NCBI GenBank assembly: GCA_947631565.1
Contig: CANRLV010000002.1
Span: 1 to 64,000, forward strand
Direction: 5' to 3'
Length of the DNA: 64,000 nucleotides
Source: an uncultured Gemmiger sp.
GTDB lineage: Bacteria; Bacillota; Clostridia; Oscillospirales; Ruminococcaceae
This document shows positions 44,054-54,692 of the stretch, in pieces. How positions within the stretch are numbered: the first letter of the stretch is position 1; each line of letters starts with the position of its first letter. A model generated the notes under the pieces. The model did no database searches. It saw nothing but the letters and a program-made list of their open reading frames with translations, and was not told the DNA's origin. Made by a program: the position numbers and the translations under genes.

Positions 44054-45246
44054 GCGAGCTCAACCGCCTGGCCAGACAGGTGCTCGAGCAGTGCGAGCCG
44101 CTTGCAAACCTGGTGCTGCTGGGCGAGATCTCGAACTTTACCCGCCATTACAAAAGCGGCCACTGCTACTTTACCCTCAAGGACGAGAACGCCGCCGTCA
44201 AAACGGTGCTGTTCCGCGACAAGGCCCGCCTGCTGGGCTTTGCGCCGCAGGACGGTATGCAGGTGCTGGCCTGGGGCCGCGCCACGCTGTATGAGAGGGA
44301 CGGCGCTTTCCAGTTTTATGCCGAGTATCTGCGCCCCTTCGGCGCCGGCGCGGCGCAGATGGCGTTCGATGCTCTCAAGCGTAAACTGGAGGCCGAGGGC
44401 CTGTTTGACGCCGCCCGCAAACGCCCGCTGCCGCCGGCGCCGAAATGCATCGGCATCGTGACCTCCAAGACCGGCGCCGCTTTGCAGGACGTGCGCAACG
44501 TCATCGGCCGCCGCTGGCCGCTGGCAACGCTGCTGCTGGCCCCGGTCAGCGTGCAGGGGATGGAGGCGGAGGCGAGCATCGTGGCCGGCATCCGCGCACT
44601 TGATGCCGACCCGCGCCCGGAGCTGATCCTGGTCACCCGCGGCGGCGGCAGCCGGGAGGATCTGTGGGTGTTCAATTCGGAGCGCATCGCCCGCGCCGCG
44701 GCGGCCTGCCGCAAGCCGCTGGTCAGTGCCGTCGGGCATGAGATCGACTATACCATCCTTGACTATGTGGCCGACCTGCGCGCGCCCACGCCCTCGGCGG
44801 CGGCGGAGCTGTGCGTGCCGGACATCGCCGCCGTGCGCCGCAGCTTGCAGGACATACAGGGAAAATTGCAAAAAAGTATACAGTCCTGCCTGAATGTATG
44901 GTATAATAATGCATCCGGGGCCGAAAAAGCGCTGGACCGCTGCCGCCCGACGGCGGCGCTGGCCGCGCGCCGGCAGGCACTGGAGGCAGCACGGGACGCG
45001 GTCCAGAGCGCCGCGGCGGCCCGCCTGCAAAGCGCCGAAGCCCGCCTGCAGGGCGCGGCGGCGGTGGCGGCCACGCTGGACCCCTACGCCGTGCTGGGGC
45101 GCGGGTACGCGCTGGTGACCGACCGTGCCGGCAAGCAGCTGCCGGTCGAGGGATTGGCGCCGGGCCAGCGCATCATCGTGCAGGGGCGGCGCGCCTGGGC
45201 ACAGTGCACGGTGGAAACGACCGGGAAAGGGGACGCACGGCCATGA
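44032..45246 (+). CDS. xseA: Exodeoxyribonuclease VII large subunit
   Basis: OB-fold GEISNFTRHYKSGHCYFTLKDENAAVKTVLFRD; PELILVTRGGGSREDLWVFN; VSAVGHEIDYTI. Confidence 0.96.
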   Translation: MADYIRVSELNRLARQVLEQCEPLANLVLLGEISNFTRHYKSGHCYFTLKDENAAVKTVLFRDKARLLGFAPQDGMQVLAWGRATLYERDGAFQFYAEYLRPFGAGAAQMAFDALKRKLEAEGLFDAARKRPLPPAPKCIGIVTSKTGAALQDVRNVIGRRWPLATLLLAPVSVQGMEAEASIVAGIRALDADPRPELILVTRGGGSREDLWVFNSERIARAAAACRKPLVSAVGHEIDYTILDYVADLRAPTPSAAAELCVPDIAAVRRSLQDIQGKLQKSIQSCLNVWYNNASGAEKALDRCRPTAALAARRQALEAARDAVQSAAAARLQSAEARLQGAAAVAATLDPYAVLGRGYALVTDRAGKQLPVEGLAPGQRIIVQGRRAWAQCTVETTGKGDARP

Positions 45247-45467
45247 GCGAAGCGATGTGCTATGAGCAGGCGATGGACCGCCTGCAAACGCTGTTGGAAA
45301 AATTGCAGGATGAGGCGACGCCGCTGGCCGAGGCCATCCGGCTTTACGCCGAGGCGGCGCAGATGATCGCCGTCTGCCACGCGGCGCTGGAAAACGCCAA
45401 GCTCCAGATCGAGGAGATCGACCTCAAGCTGGCGCAGGCGGCCCCGGCCGCGGAGGACAACGCATGA
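45243..45467 (+). CDS. xseB: Exodeoxyribonuclease VII small subunit
   Basis: YEQAMDRLQTLLEKLQDEATPLAEAIRLYAEAAQMI. Confidence 0.9.
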   Translation: MSEAMCYEQAMDRLQTLLEKLQDEATPLAEAIRLYAEAAQMIAVCHAALENAKLQIEEIDLKLAQAAPAAEDNA

Positions 45468-46354
45468 CGCGGGAACAGTATGACCGCCAGTGCGCCGACT
45501 GGCGCCGCCGGACCGAGGACCGCCTGACCGTTCTGTGTGACGGGGTGTTTGCCCCCGGCGCCCGCATTGGGCAGGCGGCTCGCTACAGCCTGCTGGGCGG
45601 CGGCAAGCGGATACGCGCGCTGCTCACGCTGGCTGCCTGTAACTTGGCCGGCGGCGATACGGCCGCCGCGCTGGACTACGCCTGCGCGCTGGAGATGCTG
45701 CACTGCTATTCCCTCATCCATGACGACCTGCCCTGCATGGACAATGACGATACCCGCCGCGGCCAGCCCAGCTGCCACAGGCAGTTTGACGAGGCAACGG
45801 CCCTTTTGGCCGCCGACGCGCTGGTGACGGCCGCGTTCGAGGTCATCGCAAACGCCCCGGCCGGTGCCGAGAGCCGGGCGCAGGCCGCAGCCGTGCTGGC
45901 CAAGGGCGGCGGCGGGCGCGGTATGCTGTACGGGCAGGAGCTCGACAAGCGCTTTGAGACCGAGACGGCCGACGAGGAACAGCTGCTCGGCCTGCACCGC
46001 CACAAGACGGGGGCGCTGATCCTGGCCGCGGTGCAGCTGGGGCTTGCCGGCGGCGCCGCGGCGGACGAAGATACGCGCCAAGCGCTGGAGGACTATGCGC
46101 GGCACCTGGGGCTGGGCTTCCAGATCGTCGACGATATCCTGGATGTGACGGCCAGCAGCGAGACCCTGGGCAAGCCGGCCGGCAGCGATGCCGCCAACGG
46201 CAAAACGACCTTTGTGACGCTGTACGGGCTGGCGGGCGCAAAAGCGCGCGCCGCCGTCGAGACCCGGGCGGCCCTGCAGGCCCTGGACGGCTTTGGCGAA
46301 AAGGCTGATTTTTTGCGCCGCCTGGCCCGGGAGCTTTTGCGGCGGGAACGGTAA
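45464..46354 (+). CDS. ispA: Polyprenyl (farnesyl/geranyl) diphosphate synthase
   Basis: YSLIHDDLPCMDNDDTRRGQPSCH; GLGFQIVDDILDV. Confidence 0.95.
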   Translation: MTREQYDRQCADWRRRTEDRLTVLCDGVFAPGARIGQAARYSLLGGGKRIRALLTLAACNLAGGDTAAALDYACALEMLHCYSLIHDDLPCMDNDDTRRGQPSCHRQFDEATALLAADALVTAAFEVIANAPAGAESRAQAAAVLAKGGGGRGMLYGQELDKRFETETADEEQLLGLHRHKTGALILAAVQLGLAGGAAADEDTRQALEDYARHLGLGFQIVDDILDVTASSETLGKPAGSDAANGKTTFVTLYGLAGAKARAAVETRAALQALDGFGEKADFLRRLARELLRRER

Positions 46355-46381
46355 TACGGAAAACAAAGGGATGTGAACGGG

Positions 46382-46852
46382 ATGCAATGGCTGCAAATGC
46401 TGCTGCGCTGGAACTTTGTGCTGGTCACGGCGATCACGGCCTCGTTGGCGGCGCAGCTGGCCAAGGTCATCATCAACCTGATACTGGTGCGCAAATTTAT
46501 CCCCGAGCGCCTGTGGGGCGCCGGCGGTATGCCCAGCGCGCATTCCGCCACCGTCTGTGCGATGACGGTGGCCGTGGGGCGCTACTGCGGCATACACGAC
46601 ACGATGTTCGCGCTGGCGCTGATCCTTTCCATCATCGTCATGTATGACGCCATGGGCGTGCGCTGGGAGACCGGCAAGCAGGCCCAGGTGCTCAACCAGC
46701 TGATCGACGAATGGATGGAACAGGGCGCGCAGTTCTGGCCCATTCTGGGCGACAAAAAGCTGAAGGAGATGGTCGGCCATACCCCCATCCAGGTGCTGAC
46801 CGGCGCGGTGCTGGGCATCGGCATCGGCTTTGTGATGCCGATACCGGTCTGA
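46382..46852 (+). CDS. Divergent PAP2 family membrane protein (YuiD-like)
   Basis: GGMPSAHSATVCAMTVAVG; MYDAMGVRWETGKQAQVLN. Confidence 0.9.
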   Translation: MQWLQMLLRWNFVLVTAITASLAAQLAKVIINLILVRKFIPERLWGAGGMPSAHSATVCAMTVAVGRYCGIHDTMFALALILSIIVMYDAMGVRWETGKQAQVLNQLIDEWMEQGAQFWPILGDKKLKEMVGHTPIQVLTGAVLGIGIGFVMPIPV

Positions 46853-46878
46853 TCATGATTCGTTTTTGAGGTCATCGT

Positions 46879-48771
46879 ATGAGTTACCCCCTGCTTGACC
46901 GGCTGGAAGCGCCGGGCGATGTGCGGAACCTGCCCGTCGCTGAGCTGCCCCAGCTGTGTGAGGAGATCCGCAGCTTTCTGATCGAAAGCGTATCCAACAC
47001 CGGCGGCCACCTTGCCTCCAACCTGGGCGTGGTGGAGCTGACGGTGGCGCTGCACCATACGCTGGACCTGCCGCAGGACAAGATCCTGTTCGACGTCGGC
47101 CACCAGTGCTACACCCACAAGCTGCTCACCGGCCGCCGCGCGGGCTTTGCCGCGCTGCGCCAGCTGGAGGGCATCTCCGGCTTCCCGTCCCCGGCCGAGA
47201 GCGAGTACGATACCTTCGTGGCCGGGCACGGCAGCGCCGCGCTGTCGGCGGCCATCGGCATCGCCCGCGCCAAAAAGCTCAAGAATGAGCCGGGGCGCGT
47301 GGTGGTCATCGTCGGCGACGGCGCCTTCACCGGCGGCATGGTCTACGAGGGCATGAACAATATCGCCCTGCTCAACAATCTGGTCGTCATCCTCAACGAC
47401 AACAAGATGTCCATCGGCAAGAACGTCGGCATGATCGCCAACTACCTGACCAAGCTGCGCACCGACCCCGCCTATTTCCACGCCAAGGCGCGCATGGAGA
47501 CCGTGCTCGGGTGCATCCCGCTGGTGGGGCAGGGGCTCGTGCGCCTTTTGCAGAACGGCAAGCAGCTCATCCGCCGCTGGCTGTACCATTCCACCATGTT
47601 TGAGCAGATGGGCTTCCAGTACATAGGCCCGGTAGACGGGCACGACGTGGCCGGGCTCTGCCGCCTGTTTGAAAACATGAAGGAGCAGTTCGCGCCGCTG
47701 TTCATCCACGTCGTCACCCAGAAAGGCAAGGGCCTCAAGCCGGCCGAGGACAACCCCGGCGAGTTCCACAACGTCTCCGCCTTTGACCTTGACCACCTGA
47801 CCAACCCCGAGCTCTCGCCGGAGGATTCCTTCTCGGTGTGCTTCGGGCGCAAGCTGGCCCGCCTCGGCAAGGACGAGCCGCGCCTGTGCGCCATCACGGC
47901 GGCGATGAAATACGGCACCGGGCTGCAGTATTTCAAGCACCGCTTTGCCGACCGCTTTTTTGACGTCGGCATGGCGGAGCAGCACGCCGTCACCTTTGCG
48001 GCCGGGCTGGCCAGCCAGGGCCTTTTGCCGGTGGTGGCTATCTACTCGACCTTTTTCCAGCGCGCCTATGACCAGATCATCCACGATGTGGTGCTCATGC
48101 GCCTGCCGGTCCTGTTCGCCGTGGACCGCGCCGGCTTTGTGCCCGGCGACGGCGAGACGCACCAGGGCATCTATGATGTGGCTTTCTTTGCGCAGGCCGG
48201 CATCCCGGTCTATGCGCCGGCCAACTATCAGGAGCTGGAATACTGGCTGGAGGAGCTCGTCAAAAACCCGGACGGGCCGCGCGCCATCCGCTACCCGCGC
48301 GGCAAGGAGATCTATCCGTTGGCCGCGCTGGGCTGCTCCGGCAAAGCGCTGGACCTGCTGCCTGCCCCCAGGCGGCAGGGGAAGGCCGATCTCCTGCTCA
48401 TCAGCTACGGCGCCATGACCGAGGAGATCCTCTCGGCCGCCGAGACGCTGCGCGCCGACGGTATGGCCGTCGATTGCTGCAAGCTCACGCGGCTGTTCCC
48501 GCTGCCCGAGCCGGAGCTTTTGCCGCTGGTAAGGCAGTATAAGGCCATCCTGCTGGCGGAGGATACCATCGCCGCCGGCGGCATTGGCCGGCAGGTGGCG
48601 GCGCTGCTGCAGGGCGCCGGCTGGCGGGGGCAGTACGTCCCCCTTGCCGCCAACAACATCGACCTGCCGCACGCCACCGTCCAGCAGATGCGCGCTGTGC
48701 AGGGGCTGGACGCCGCCAGCATCCTGGAGATGGTGCACCTGATGATGCCGGACGGGGAGGGTACGCCGTGA
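46879..48771 (+). CDS. dxs: 1-deoxy-D-xylulose-5-phosphate synthase
   Basis: SNLGVVELTVALHH; GDGAFTGGMVYEGMNN; DVGMAEQHAVTFAAGLA. Confidence 0.97.
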   Translation: MSYPLLDRLEAPGDVRNLPVAELPQLCEEIRSFLIESVSNTGGHLASNLGVVELTVALHHTLDLPQDKILFDVGHQCYTHKLLTGRRAGFAALRQLEGISGFPSPAESEYDTFVAGHGSAALSAAIGIARAKKLKNEPGRVVVIVGDGAFTGGMVYEGMNNIALLNNLVVILNDNKMSIGKNVGMIANYLTKLRTDPAYFHAKARMETVLGCIPLVGQGLVRLLQNGKQLIRRWLYHSTMFEQMGFQYIGPVDGHDVAGLCRLFENMKEQFAPLFIHVVTQKGKGLKPAEDNPGEFHNVSAFDLDHLTNPELSPEDSFSVCFGRKLARLGKDEPRLCAITAAMKYGTGLQYFKHRFADRFFDVGMAEQHAVTFAAGLASQGLLPVVAIYSTFFQRAYDQIIHDVVLMRLPVLFAVDRAGFVPGDGETHQGIYDVAFFAQAGIPVYAPANYQELEYWLEELVKNPDGPRAIRYPRGKEIYPLAALGCSGKALDLLPAPRRQGKADLLLISYGAMTEEILSAAETLRADGMAVDCCKLTRLFPLPEPELLPLVRQYKAILLAEDTIAAGGIGRQVAALLQGAGWRGQYVPLAANNIDLPHATVQQMRAVQGLDAASILEMVHLMMPDGEGTP

Positions 48772-49571
48772 AGCAGCGCCTTGACCAGTACCTGTGCCAG
48801 AATGGCCTGGCCCAAAGCCGGGAACGCGCCAAGGCGCTCATCATGGCCGGCATCGTCTATGTGAACGGCCAGAAGGCCGACAAGGCCGGCGACACCGTGC
48901 CCGAGGGCGCCGGCGTTGAGGTGCGCGGGCATGACTTCGGTTACGTTGGGCGCGGCGGGCTCAAGCTGGAGAAGGCGATGCAGGTCTTTCCGCTTGACCT
49001 GGCCGGCAAGGTCTGCATGGACATCGGCGCCGCCACCGGCGGCTTTACCGACTGTATGCTGCAAAACGGCGCCGCCAAGGTCTACGCCGTCGACGTCGGT
49101 TACGGGGAATTGGCCTGGAGCCTGCGCGGCGACGCGCGCGTCGTCAACATGGAGCGCACCAACATCCGCAGCGTCACGCCCGCCGATCTGGCCGAGCCGA
49201 TCGAATTTTTCAGCGTCGATGTGTCGTTTATTTCCTTAAAGCACGTGTTGCCGGTGGCTGATGCCATCTGCACGCAAAGCGCGCAGGGCGTCTGCCTCGT
49301 CAAGCCCCAGTTCGAGGCCGGGCGCGAAAAGGTCGGCAAAAACGGCGTCGTGCGCGAGGCCGCCACCCATCGTGAGGTCCTGCTGGCTGCCGCCGGCTAC
49401 GCCCGGCAAAACCATTTTGCCGTCGCCGGGCTGGACTTTTCGCCCATCAAGGGGCCGGCCGGCAACATCGAGTTCCTGATGCACCTTGTCCATACCGAGG
49501 CGGAGCCGGCCCCGATGCCGGAGCCTTGGGCCGCCCGCGTGACCGCCGCCGCCCATGCGGCGCTGGACTGA
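48768..49571 (+). CDS. tlyA: TlyA family rRNA methyltransferase/putative hemolysin
   Basis: S4 domain RLDQYLCQNGLAQSRERAKALIMAG; DIGAATGGFTDCMLQNGA. Confidence 0.95.
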   Translation: MKQRLDQYLCQNGLAQSRERAKALIMAGIVYVNGQKADKAGDTVPEGAGVEVRGHDFGYVGRGGLKLEKAMQVFPLDLAGKVCMDIGAATGGFTDCMLQNGAAKVYAVDVGYGELAWSLRGDARVVNMERTNIRSVTPADLAEPIEFFSVDVSFISLKHVLPVADAICTQSAQGVCLVKPQFEAGREKVGKNGVVREAATHREVLLAAAGYARQNHFAVAGLDFSPIKGPAGNIEFLMHLVHTEAEPAPMPEPWAARVTAAAHAALD

Positions 49572-49594
49572 AAATACCACACAGGAGAGGTAGT

Positions 49595-50440
49595 ATGCGC
49601 ATACTGCTGTACCCCAACCGCAGCAAGGACACCGGCTTTGCCGTCACGCGGCAGGCCGTAGCGCTATTGCAAAGCAGCGGCGCCGAGGTGCTGGCCGGGC
49701 AGCGCTTCCGGCCGGCGCTGGGCGATATGGACCTGACCTTCCTGCCCCGCGCCGACGCGCTGCGCCAGGCCGACGCCGTGCTGACCGTCGGCGGTGACGG
49801 CACCATGCTGGAGGCGGGCGCCGCCTGCATCGAGCAGGAAAAGCCCATTTTGGGCGTCAACCTCGGGCGCACCGGCTTTCTGGCTACCTGTGAAGTATCC
49901 GAGCTTGCCACCAAGCTGCCGCGGCTGGCGGCGGGGGATTTTGCGCTGGAGCCGCGCAGCCTGCTCGAGGCCGAATGCGCAGCCCACGGATGGCGGCATA
50001 CCGCCATCAACGAGGTGGTGCTCTACGGCAAAAGCCGCCTGCACCCGATGGACTACACGGTCTTTTGTGACGGTGTACCGGTCGGACGCTACCGCTGTGA
50101 CGGCATCATCGCCGCCACGCCCACCGGCTCGACGGCGTATGCGCTCTCGGCCGGGGGACCGGCGCTGGACGCACTGGCACAGGTGCTGGAGATCATCCCC
50201 ATCTGCGCCCACGGCGGGCAGCACGTGCCGCTGGTCTTTTCGGCCGGGCGGAGGCTGACCGTGACGGCGGAGGCTGAGAACCGCGACAACGTGTTTGTCT
50301 GTGCCGACAGCCAGGACCCTTGCGAGTTGGTTCCCGGCGATACGGTAGAAATATCCCTTTCCGCCAGGCGGCTGCCGCTGATCAGCTTTGACCATACCGA
50401 GCAGTTCCGCGCCGTGATCAACAAATTGATGCGAAGGTGA
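49595..50440 (+). CDS. nadK: NAD kinase
   Basis: TVGGDGTMLEA; GVNLGRTGFLA; ATPTGSTAYALSAGGP. Confidence 0.95.
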   Translation: MRILLYPNRSKDTGFAVTRQAVALLQSSGAEVLAGQRFRPALGDMDLTFLPRADALRQADAVLTVGGDGTMLEAGAACIEQEKPILGVNLGRTGFLATCEVSELATKLPRLAAGDFALEPRSLLEAECAAHGWRHTAINEVVLYGKSRLHPMDYTVFCDGVPVGRYRCDGIIAATPTGSTAYALSAGGPALDALAQVLEIIPICAHGGQHVPLVFSAGRRLTVTAEAENRDNVFVCADSQDPCELVPGDTVEISLSARRLPLISFDHTEQFRAVINKLMRR

Positions 50441-50446
50441 TATAAG

Positions 50447-50905
50447 ATGAAAAACAGCCGTCATCAGGCCGTTTTAGAGCTGATCGAGCGCTATCCCATC
50501 GACCGGCAGGAGGATCTGCTCACCCACCTGCGCAGTGCCGGCTACGATGTGACCCAGGCCACCGTCAGCCGCGACATCCGCGCCCTGGGCCTGGTCAAGA
50601 CCGCCACCCCGACCGGGTACCGCTATCTGGCGCCGTCGACCCCGGCCGGCAAATCCGCCCACACGCAGGACCGGTTTGAGACCATCTTCCGGGAATCGGT
50701 CGTCAAGGTGGACTATGCCGGGCACACGGTGCTGGTGCGCTGCTATTCCGGCATGGCCAACGCCGCCTGCGAGGTCTTTGATTCCCAGACCTGGCAGGAC
50801 GTGGTCGGCACGCTTTCCGGTGACGATACGTTTTTTATCCTCATGCGCAGCGAGGCGGCCGCCGCGGCCATCTGCAAGGAGCTGGCCGCCTACGCCCGCA
50901 CCTGA
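50447..50905 (+). CDS. argR: Arginine repressor
   Basis: HQAVLELIERYPIDRQEDLLTHLRSAGYDVTQATVSRDIRALGLVK. Confidence 0.95.
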   Translation: MKNSRHQAVLELIERYPIDRQEDLLTHLRSAGYDVTQATVSRDIRALGLVKTATPTGYRYLAPSTPAGKSAHTQDRFETIFRESVVKVDYAGHTVLVRCYSGMANAACEVFDSQTWQDVVGTLSGDDTFFILMRSEAAAAAICKELAAYART

Positions 50906-50956
50906 GCCCGCCGCCGTTTTACCTGCCATTTTGCCGGGAAAGGGGGACCGCCGCCG

Positions 50957-52624
50957 ATGCTGACGGAGCTGAAAATCGAAAATGTCGCCGTGATCGAAAA
51001 GGCGGAGGTCACCTTTGCCGGAGGCCTCAACGTCCTGACCGGCGAGACCGGGGCCGGCAAATCCATCCTCATCGATTCCATCAACGCGATCCTGGGCAAC
51101 CGGACCTCGCGCGAACTGGTGCGCACCGGCGCGGCCAAGGCCTGCATCCGTGCCACCTTCTGCGGCCTGCCCGCCGCCGTGCGTGCCCGGCTGGCCGACG
51201 GCGGCTACGAGGCCGGGGACGAGCTGCTGCTCTACCGCGAGATATCGGCCGACGGCAAAGGGGCCTGCCGCGTCAACGGTATGCCGGCCACGGCCGCCTT
51301 TCTGCGCGAGCTCTCGGTGGGGCTGCTGACCATCCACGGCCAGCACGACAGCCAAAGCCTGACCAACCCCGCCCTGCACCTGGGTCTGCTCGACCGTTAC
51401 GCCCAAAACGAAGCGCTGCACGCCGCCTACTATGCGCTCTACCGCGAGCTGGTCGCGATCAAGCGCCGCATGGACGCGCTGACGGCGGGGGAGCAGGAAC
51501 GGCAGGCCAGGGTGGCCGCGCTGCAAAACCGCCTGACCGAGCTGGACGACGCCCGCCTGACCGCCGGTGAGGAGGAGGCCCTGCACGAACGCAAGCGGGT
51601 GCTGGACCACGCGCAGGCCATTCTGGACGGCGTCAACGCCGCCCATGCGGCCCTGGCGGGGGACGAGGACGATACCCCCGGCGCCGCCGACCTGCTGGGC
51701 AGCGTGACTGCAGCCCTGGCCGAGAGCGCCCGCCTGGACCCGGCGCTGGCTCCGGCCGCCGAGCAGCTGCAAGCGCTCTATTACAGCGCGCGCGAGCTTG
51801 CCACCGACCTGGCCGACCGCCGGGACGCCTACGATATCGACCCCGGCGAGCAGGAGCAGTTGGAGGCGCGGCTGGACCTTTTGTACCGCCTCGAGAAAAA
51901 ATACGGCGCCGCGGATACGGCGGAGCTGCTCGCCCTGCGCGAAAAAACGGCGCAGGAGCTTGAGCAGTACGCGGGCGGCGCCGCGGACCTGGCCGAGCTG
52001 GGCCGCCGCAAGCAGGAACTCTATACGCAGGCCCGGCAGGCCGCCGAGGTGCTGACCCGGTCCCGCCTCGATGCTTTTGCGGCGATGGAACGCCAGATGG
52101 TCGGCGCGCTGGAATTCTTGAATATGCCGGGCATCCGCTTCGTGCTGCGGCATGAGCGCGGGCCGCTGGCCTCGGCCGGACAGGACAAGGTCGAATTTTT
52201 GATCTCCGCCAACGTCGGCGAGGAGCCAAAGCCCCTGGCCAGGATCGCCTCCGGCGGTGAGCTGTCCCGCATCATGCTGGCCTTCAAGAGTGCGCTGGCC
52301 GAGCGCGACGCCATCCCGACCGTCATTTACGACGAGATCGACAGCGGCGTTTCGGGGCTGGCCGCCGGGCGCATCGGGCAGCTGCTGCGGCAGACGGCCG
52401 CCGGGCACCAGGTGCTGTGCATCACCCACACGCCGCAGGTGGCGGCTTATGCCGACCGGCACCTGCTGATCCAAAAATCCAGCCGCGACGGCCGCACCTA
52501 TACCGAGATAGCGCCGCTGGAGGGCGAGGCCCGCGTGGGCGCGCTGGCGGCGATGATATCGGGCGACAAGGTGAGCGAGGTCAGCCTTGCCAACGCCCGG
52601 GAAATGATCGAAAAGTCACACTGA
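50957..52624 (+). CDS. recN: DNA repair protein RecN
   Basis: GLNVLTGETGAGKSILIDSINAILG; HGQHDSQSL; ASGGELSRIMLAFK; FDEIDSGVSG-like YDEIDSGVSGLAA. Confidence 0.96.
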   Translation: MLTELKIENVAVIEKAEVTFAGGLNVLTGETGAGKSILIDSINAILGNRTSRELVRTGAAKACIRATFCGLPAAVRARLADGGYEAGDELLLYREISADGKGACRVNGMPATAAFLRELSVGLLTIHGQHDSQSLTNPALHLGLLDRYAQNEALHAAYYALYRELVAIKRRMDALTAGEQERQARVAALQNRLTELDDARLTAGEEEALHERKRVLDHAQAILDGVNAAHAALAGDEDDTPGAADLLGSVTAALAESARLDPALAPAAEQLQALYYSARELATDLADRRDAYDIDPGEQEQLEARLDLLYRLEKKYGAADTAELLALREKTAQELEQYAGGAADLAELGRRKQELYTQARQAAEVLTRSRLDAFAAMERQMVGALEFLNMPGIRFVLRHERGPLASAGQDKVEFLISANVGEEPKPLARIASGGELSRIMLAFKSALAERDAIPTVIYDEIDSGVSGLAAGRIGQLLRQTAAGHQVLCITHTPQVAAYADRHLLIQKSSRDGRTYTEIAPLEGEARVGALAAMISGDKVSEVSLANAREMIEKSH

Positions 52625-52650
52625 CCCACCACACAGCAAAGGAGAACACG

Positions 52651-53778
52651 ATGGAACGCTATTTCGGTGAAAGCACCCCCAAGCTGGGCTTTGGTCTGAT
52701 GCGGCTGCCCAAGACCGCCGGGGGCCAGATCGACATCGAGCAGGTCAAGCAGATGGTCGACCTGTTCATGGAGGCGGGGCTGACCTATTTTGACACCGCC
52801 TTTGTGTATGATGACGGCGAATCCGAGAAGGCCGCCAAGGCGGCGCTGGTGGACCGTTACCCGCGCGAGCGCTATACCCTTGCCACCAAGCTGTGCGCCT
52901 GGGCCGGCCCCGCCACCGAGGAATATGCCAAGCAGCAGTTTTATACCAGCCTCGAGCGCACCGGCGCCGGCTACTTTGACTATTATCTGCTCCATGCGTT
53001 GCAGGCCAGCAGCTATAAGATGTACGACGAGTTCGGTATCTGGGATTTCGTCAGGGAGCAGAAGGCCAAGGGCCTGATCAGGCATTGGGGTTTTTCTTTC
53101 CACGCCACGCCGGAGATCCTGGACGAGATCCTGACCGCCCACCCGGACGCCGAGTTCGTGCAGCTGCAGATCAACTACGTCGACTGGGAGGACCCCAAGG
53201 TCGCGGCCCGCGCCTGCTACGAGGTCGCCCGCAAACACGGCAAATCGGTCGTCATCATGGAGCCGGTCAAGGGCGGGGCGCTGGCGGACCCGGTGCCCGC
53301 CGTGCGCGATGTGCTCAAGGCCGCCGATGCGCAGGCCTCCTGCGCTTCCTGGGCCATCCGCTATGCGGCCTCGCTGGACGGCGTCATCACGGTGCTGTCC
53401 GGTATGTCGAACCTCGACCAGATGCGGGACAACATCTCCTACATGAAAGATTTCAAGCCGCTGGATGCGGCCGGGCAGACCGTCATCGCCCGGGCACAGG
53501 CGGCGTTCAAGGCCATCCCGTCCATCCCGTGCACGGCCTGCCACTACTGCACGGCCGGCTGCCCGATGCAGATCCCCATCCCGGAGATCTTTGCCGCCCG
53601 CAACCGTCAGCTCGTCTGGGGCCAGACCGAGCGCGGCCGCGCCGCCTATGAAAAGGCCGTCGCCGAGACGAACCCGGCCTCGGCCTGCGTGGCCTGCGGC
53701 CAGTGCGAGAACGCCTGCCCGCAGCAGATCAACGTGATCGAACAGCTCAAGGCCTGCGCGCAGGTCTTTGGCCGCTGA
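52651..53778 (+). CDS. Aldo/keto reductase with C-terminal 4Fe-4S cluster domain
   Basis: LGFGLMRLPKT; FDTAFVYDDGESEKAAK; CTACHYCTAGCPMQI and CVACGQCENACPQQI. Confidence 0.93.
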   Translation: MERYFGESTPKLGFGLMRLPKTAGGQIDIEQVKQMVDLFMEAGLTYFDTAFVYDDGESEKAAKAALVDRYPRERYTLATKLCAWAGPATEEYAKQQFYTSLERTGAGYFDYYLLHALQASSYKMYDEFGIWDFVREQKAKGLIRHWGFSFHATPEILDEILTAHPDAEFVQLQINYVDWEDPKVAARACYEVARKHGKSVVIMEPVKGGALADPVPAVRDVLKAADAQASCASWAIRYAASLDGVITVLSGMSNLDQMRDNISYMKDFKPLDAAGQTVIARAQAAFKAIPSIPCTACHYCTAGCPMQIPIPEIFAARNRQLVWGQTERGRAAYEKAVAETNPASACVACGQCENACPQQINVIEQLKACAQVFGR

Positions 53779-53800
53779 GCCGTCTGCAGTGGCCCTTCGC

Positions 53801-53843
53801 AAAAAAAGCACGGCGCCCGTCTGCTGTCAGGCGGGCGCCGTGC
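53801..53843 (-). terminator. Terminator of minus-strand HAD gene
   Basis: GCACGGCGCCCG..CGGGCGCCGTGC with T7 on the minus strand. Confidence 0.8.
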
Positions 53844-53861
53844 GCGTATCTTTGTCTGTTG

Positions 53862-54521
53862 TCAGGGCTTGGGCGCATTTGCGGTCGCCTGCGCCACTGT
53901 GGCCGATTTGCGGGGCAGGTGCACGCCGCAGGTCTCCAGCGCGCGGGTGAAGGACTTTGGATTTTTGTACAGGATGCCCGTCATGCCTAAGTTGTAGGCG
54001 GCCTGAGTGTTGAGCTTGTTGTCGTCGATAAAGATCGTCTCGTCGTAGGCAAGGCCATAGCGCTGCATCAGAGTGCGGTAGATGCGGGTATCCGGCTTGT
54101 TGACGCCGATCTCGAACGAGGCGACGCCGCCGTCAAAGATCGGAAAGAAATCCCGTTCCTGGATGTGCGCAAAGGTATCGGCTGCTATATTGGAAAGATA
54201 ATACAGCCGGTACCCGGCCAGCTTGAGCCGGCACATCGTCTTGACGGTGGCGCGGTTGGTGCGCAGCATATCCTCCCAGGCGTCGATGACCGTCTGCACC
54301 TCAAAGGTGCGCCCGCAGCGCGCCGCCTCCTTGAGCATGGCGCGGTTGCCCTCCGCGCGGGTCAGCGCGCCGCGGTCCAGCTCCTGCCAGACCGTGCTGC
54401 CGAAGGTCAGGTCATAGACGATGTCCTCGGTGCGCTTGTTGAGGAAGTAATCCATCAAAAAGTCACGCGGGTTCCATTCCAGCACGACGCCGCCGAAATC
54501 AAAAATGATGTTGCGATACAT
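53862..54521 (-). CDS. HAD family hydrolase (haloacid dehalogenase/YihX-like)
   Basis: NIIFDFGGVVLEWNP; YYLSNIAADTF; NKPDTRIYRTLMQRYGL; IFIDDNKLNTQAA. Confidence 0.9.
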   Translation of the reverse strand: MYRNIIFDFGGVVLEWNPRDFLMDYFLNKRTEDIVYDLTFGSTVWQELDRGALTRAEGNRAMLKEAARCGRTFEVQTVIDAWEDMLRTNRATVKTMCRLKLAGYRLYYLSNIAADTFAHIQERDFFPIFDGGVASFEIGVNKPDTRIYRTLMQRYGLAYDETIFIDDNKLNTQAAYNLGMTGILYKNPKSFTRALETCGVHLPRKSATVAQATANAPKP

Positions 54522-54692
54522 ACTGCTGCTCCCTTGCATATGGCCGGTAGGGCCGCGGCGCTTTTTGGCCGCACTGCTTGTATTATACACGAATCCCGGC
54601 CCGAAAACAACCGCTGTTTTTTGGCACGGCGGCATACAGGCCCGCGTCCTTGGCATACCCTTGACAGATACCATACAGAGGGGGCGGCCGTG

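Noticed and set aside
44866-44907. TATAAT-like motif (ggtataataatg) inside xseA as an internal promoter
   Set aside because: No good -35 at the right distance; probably just a locally AT-rich coding stretch.
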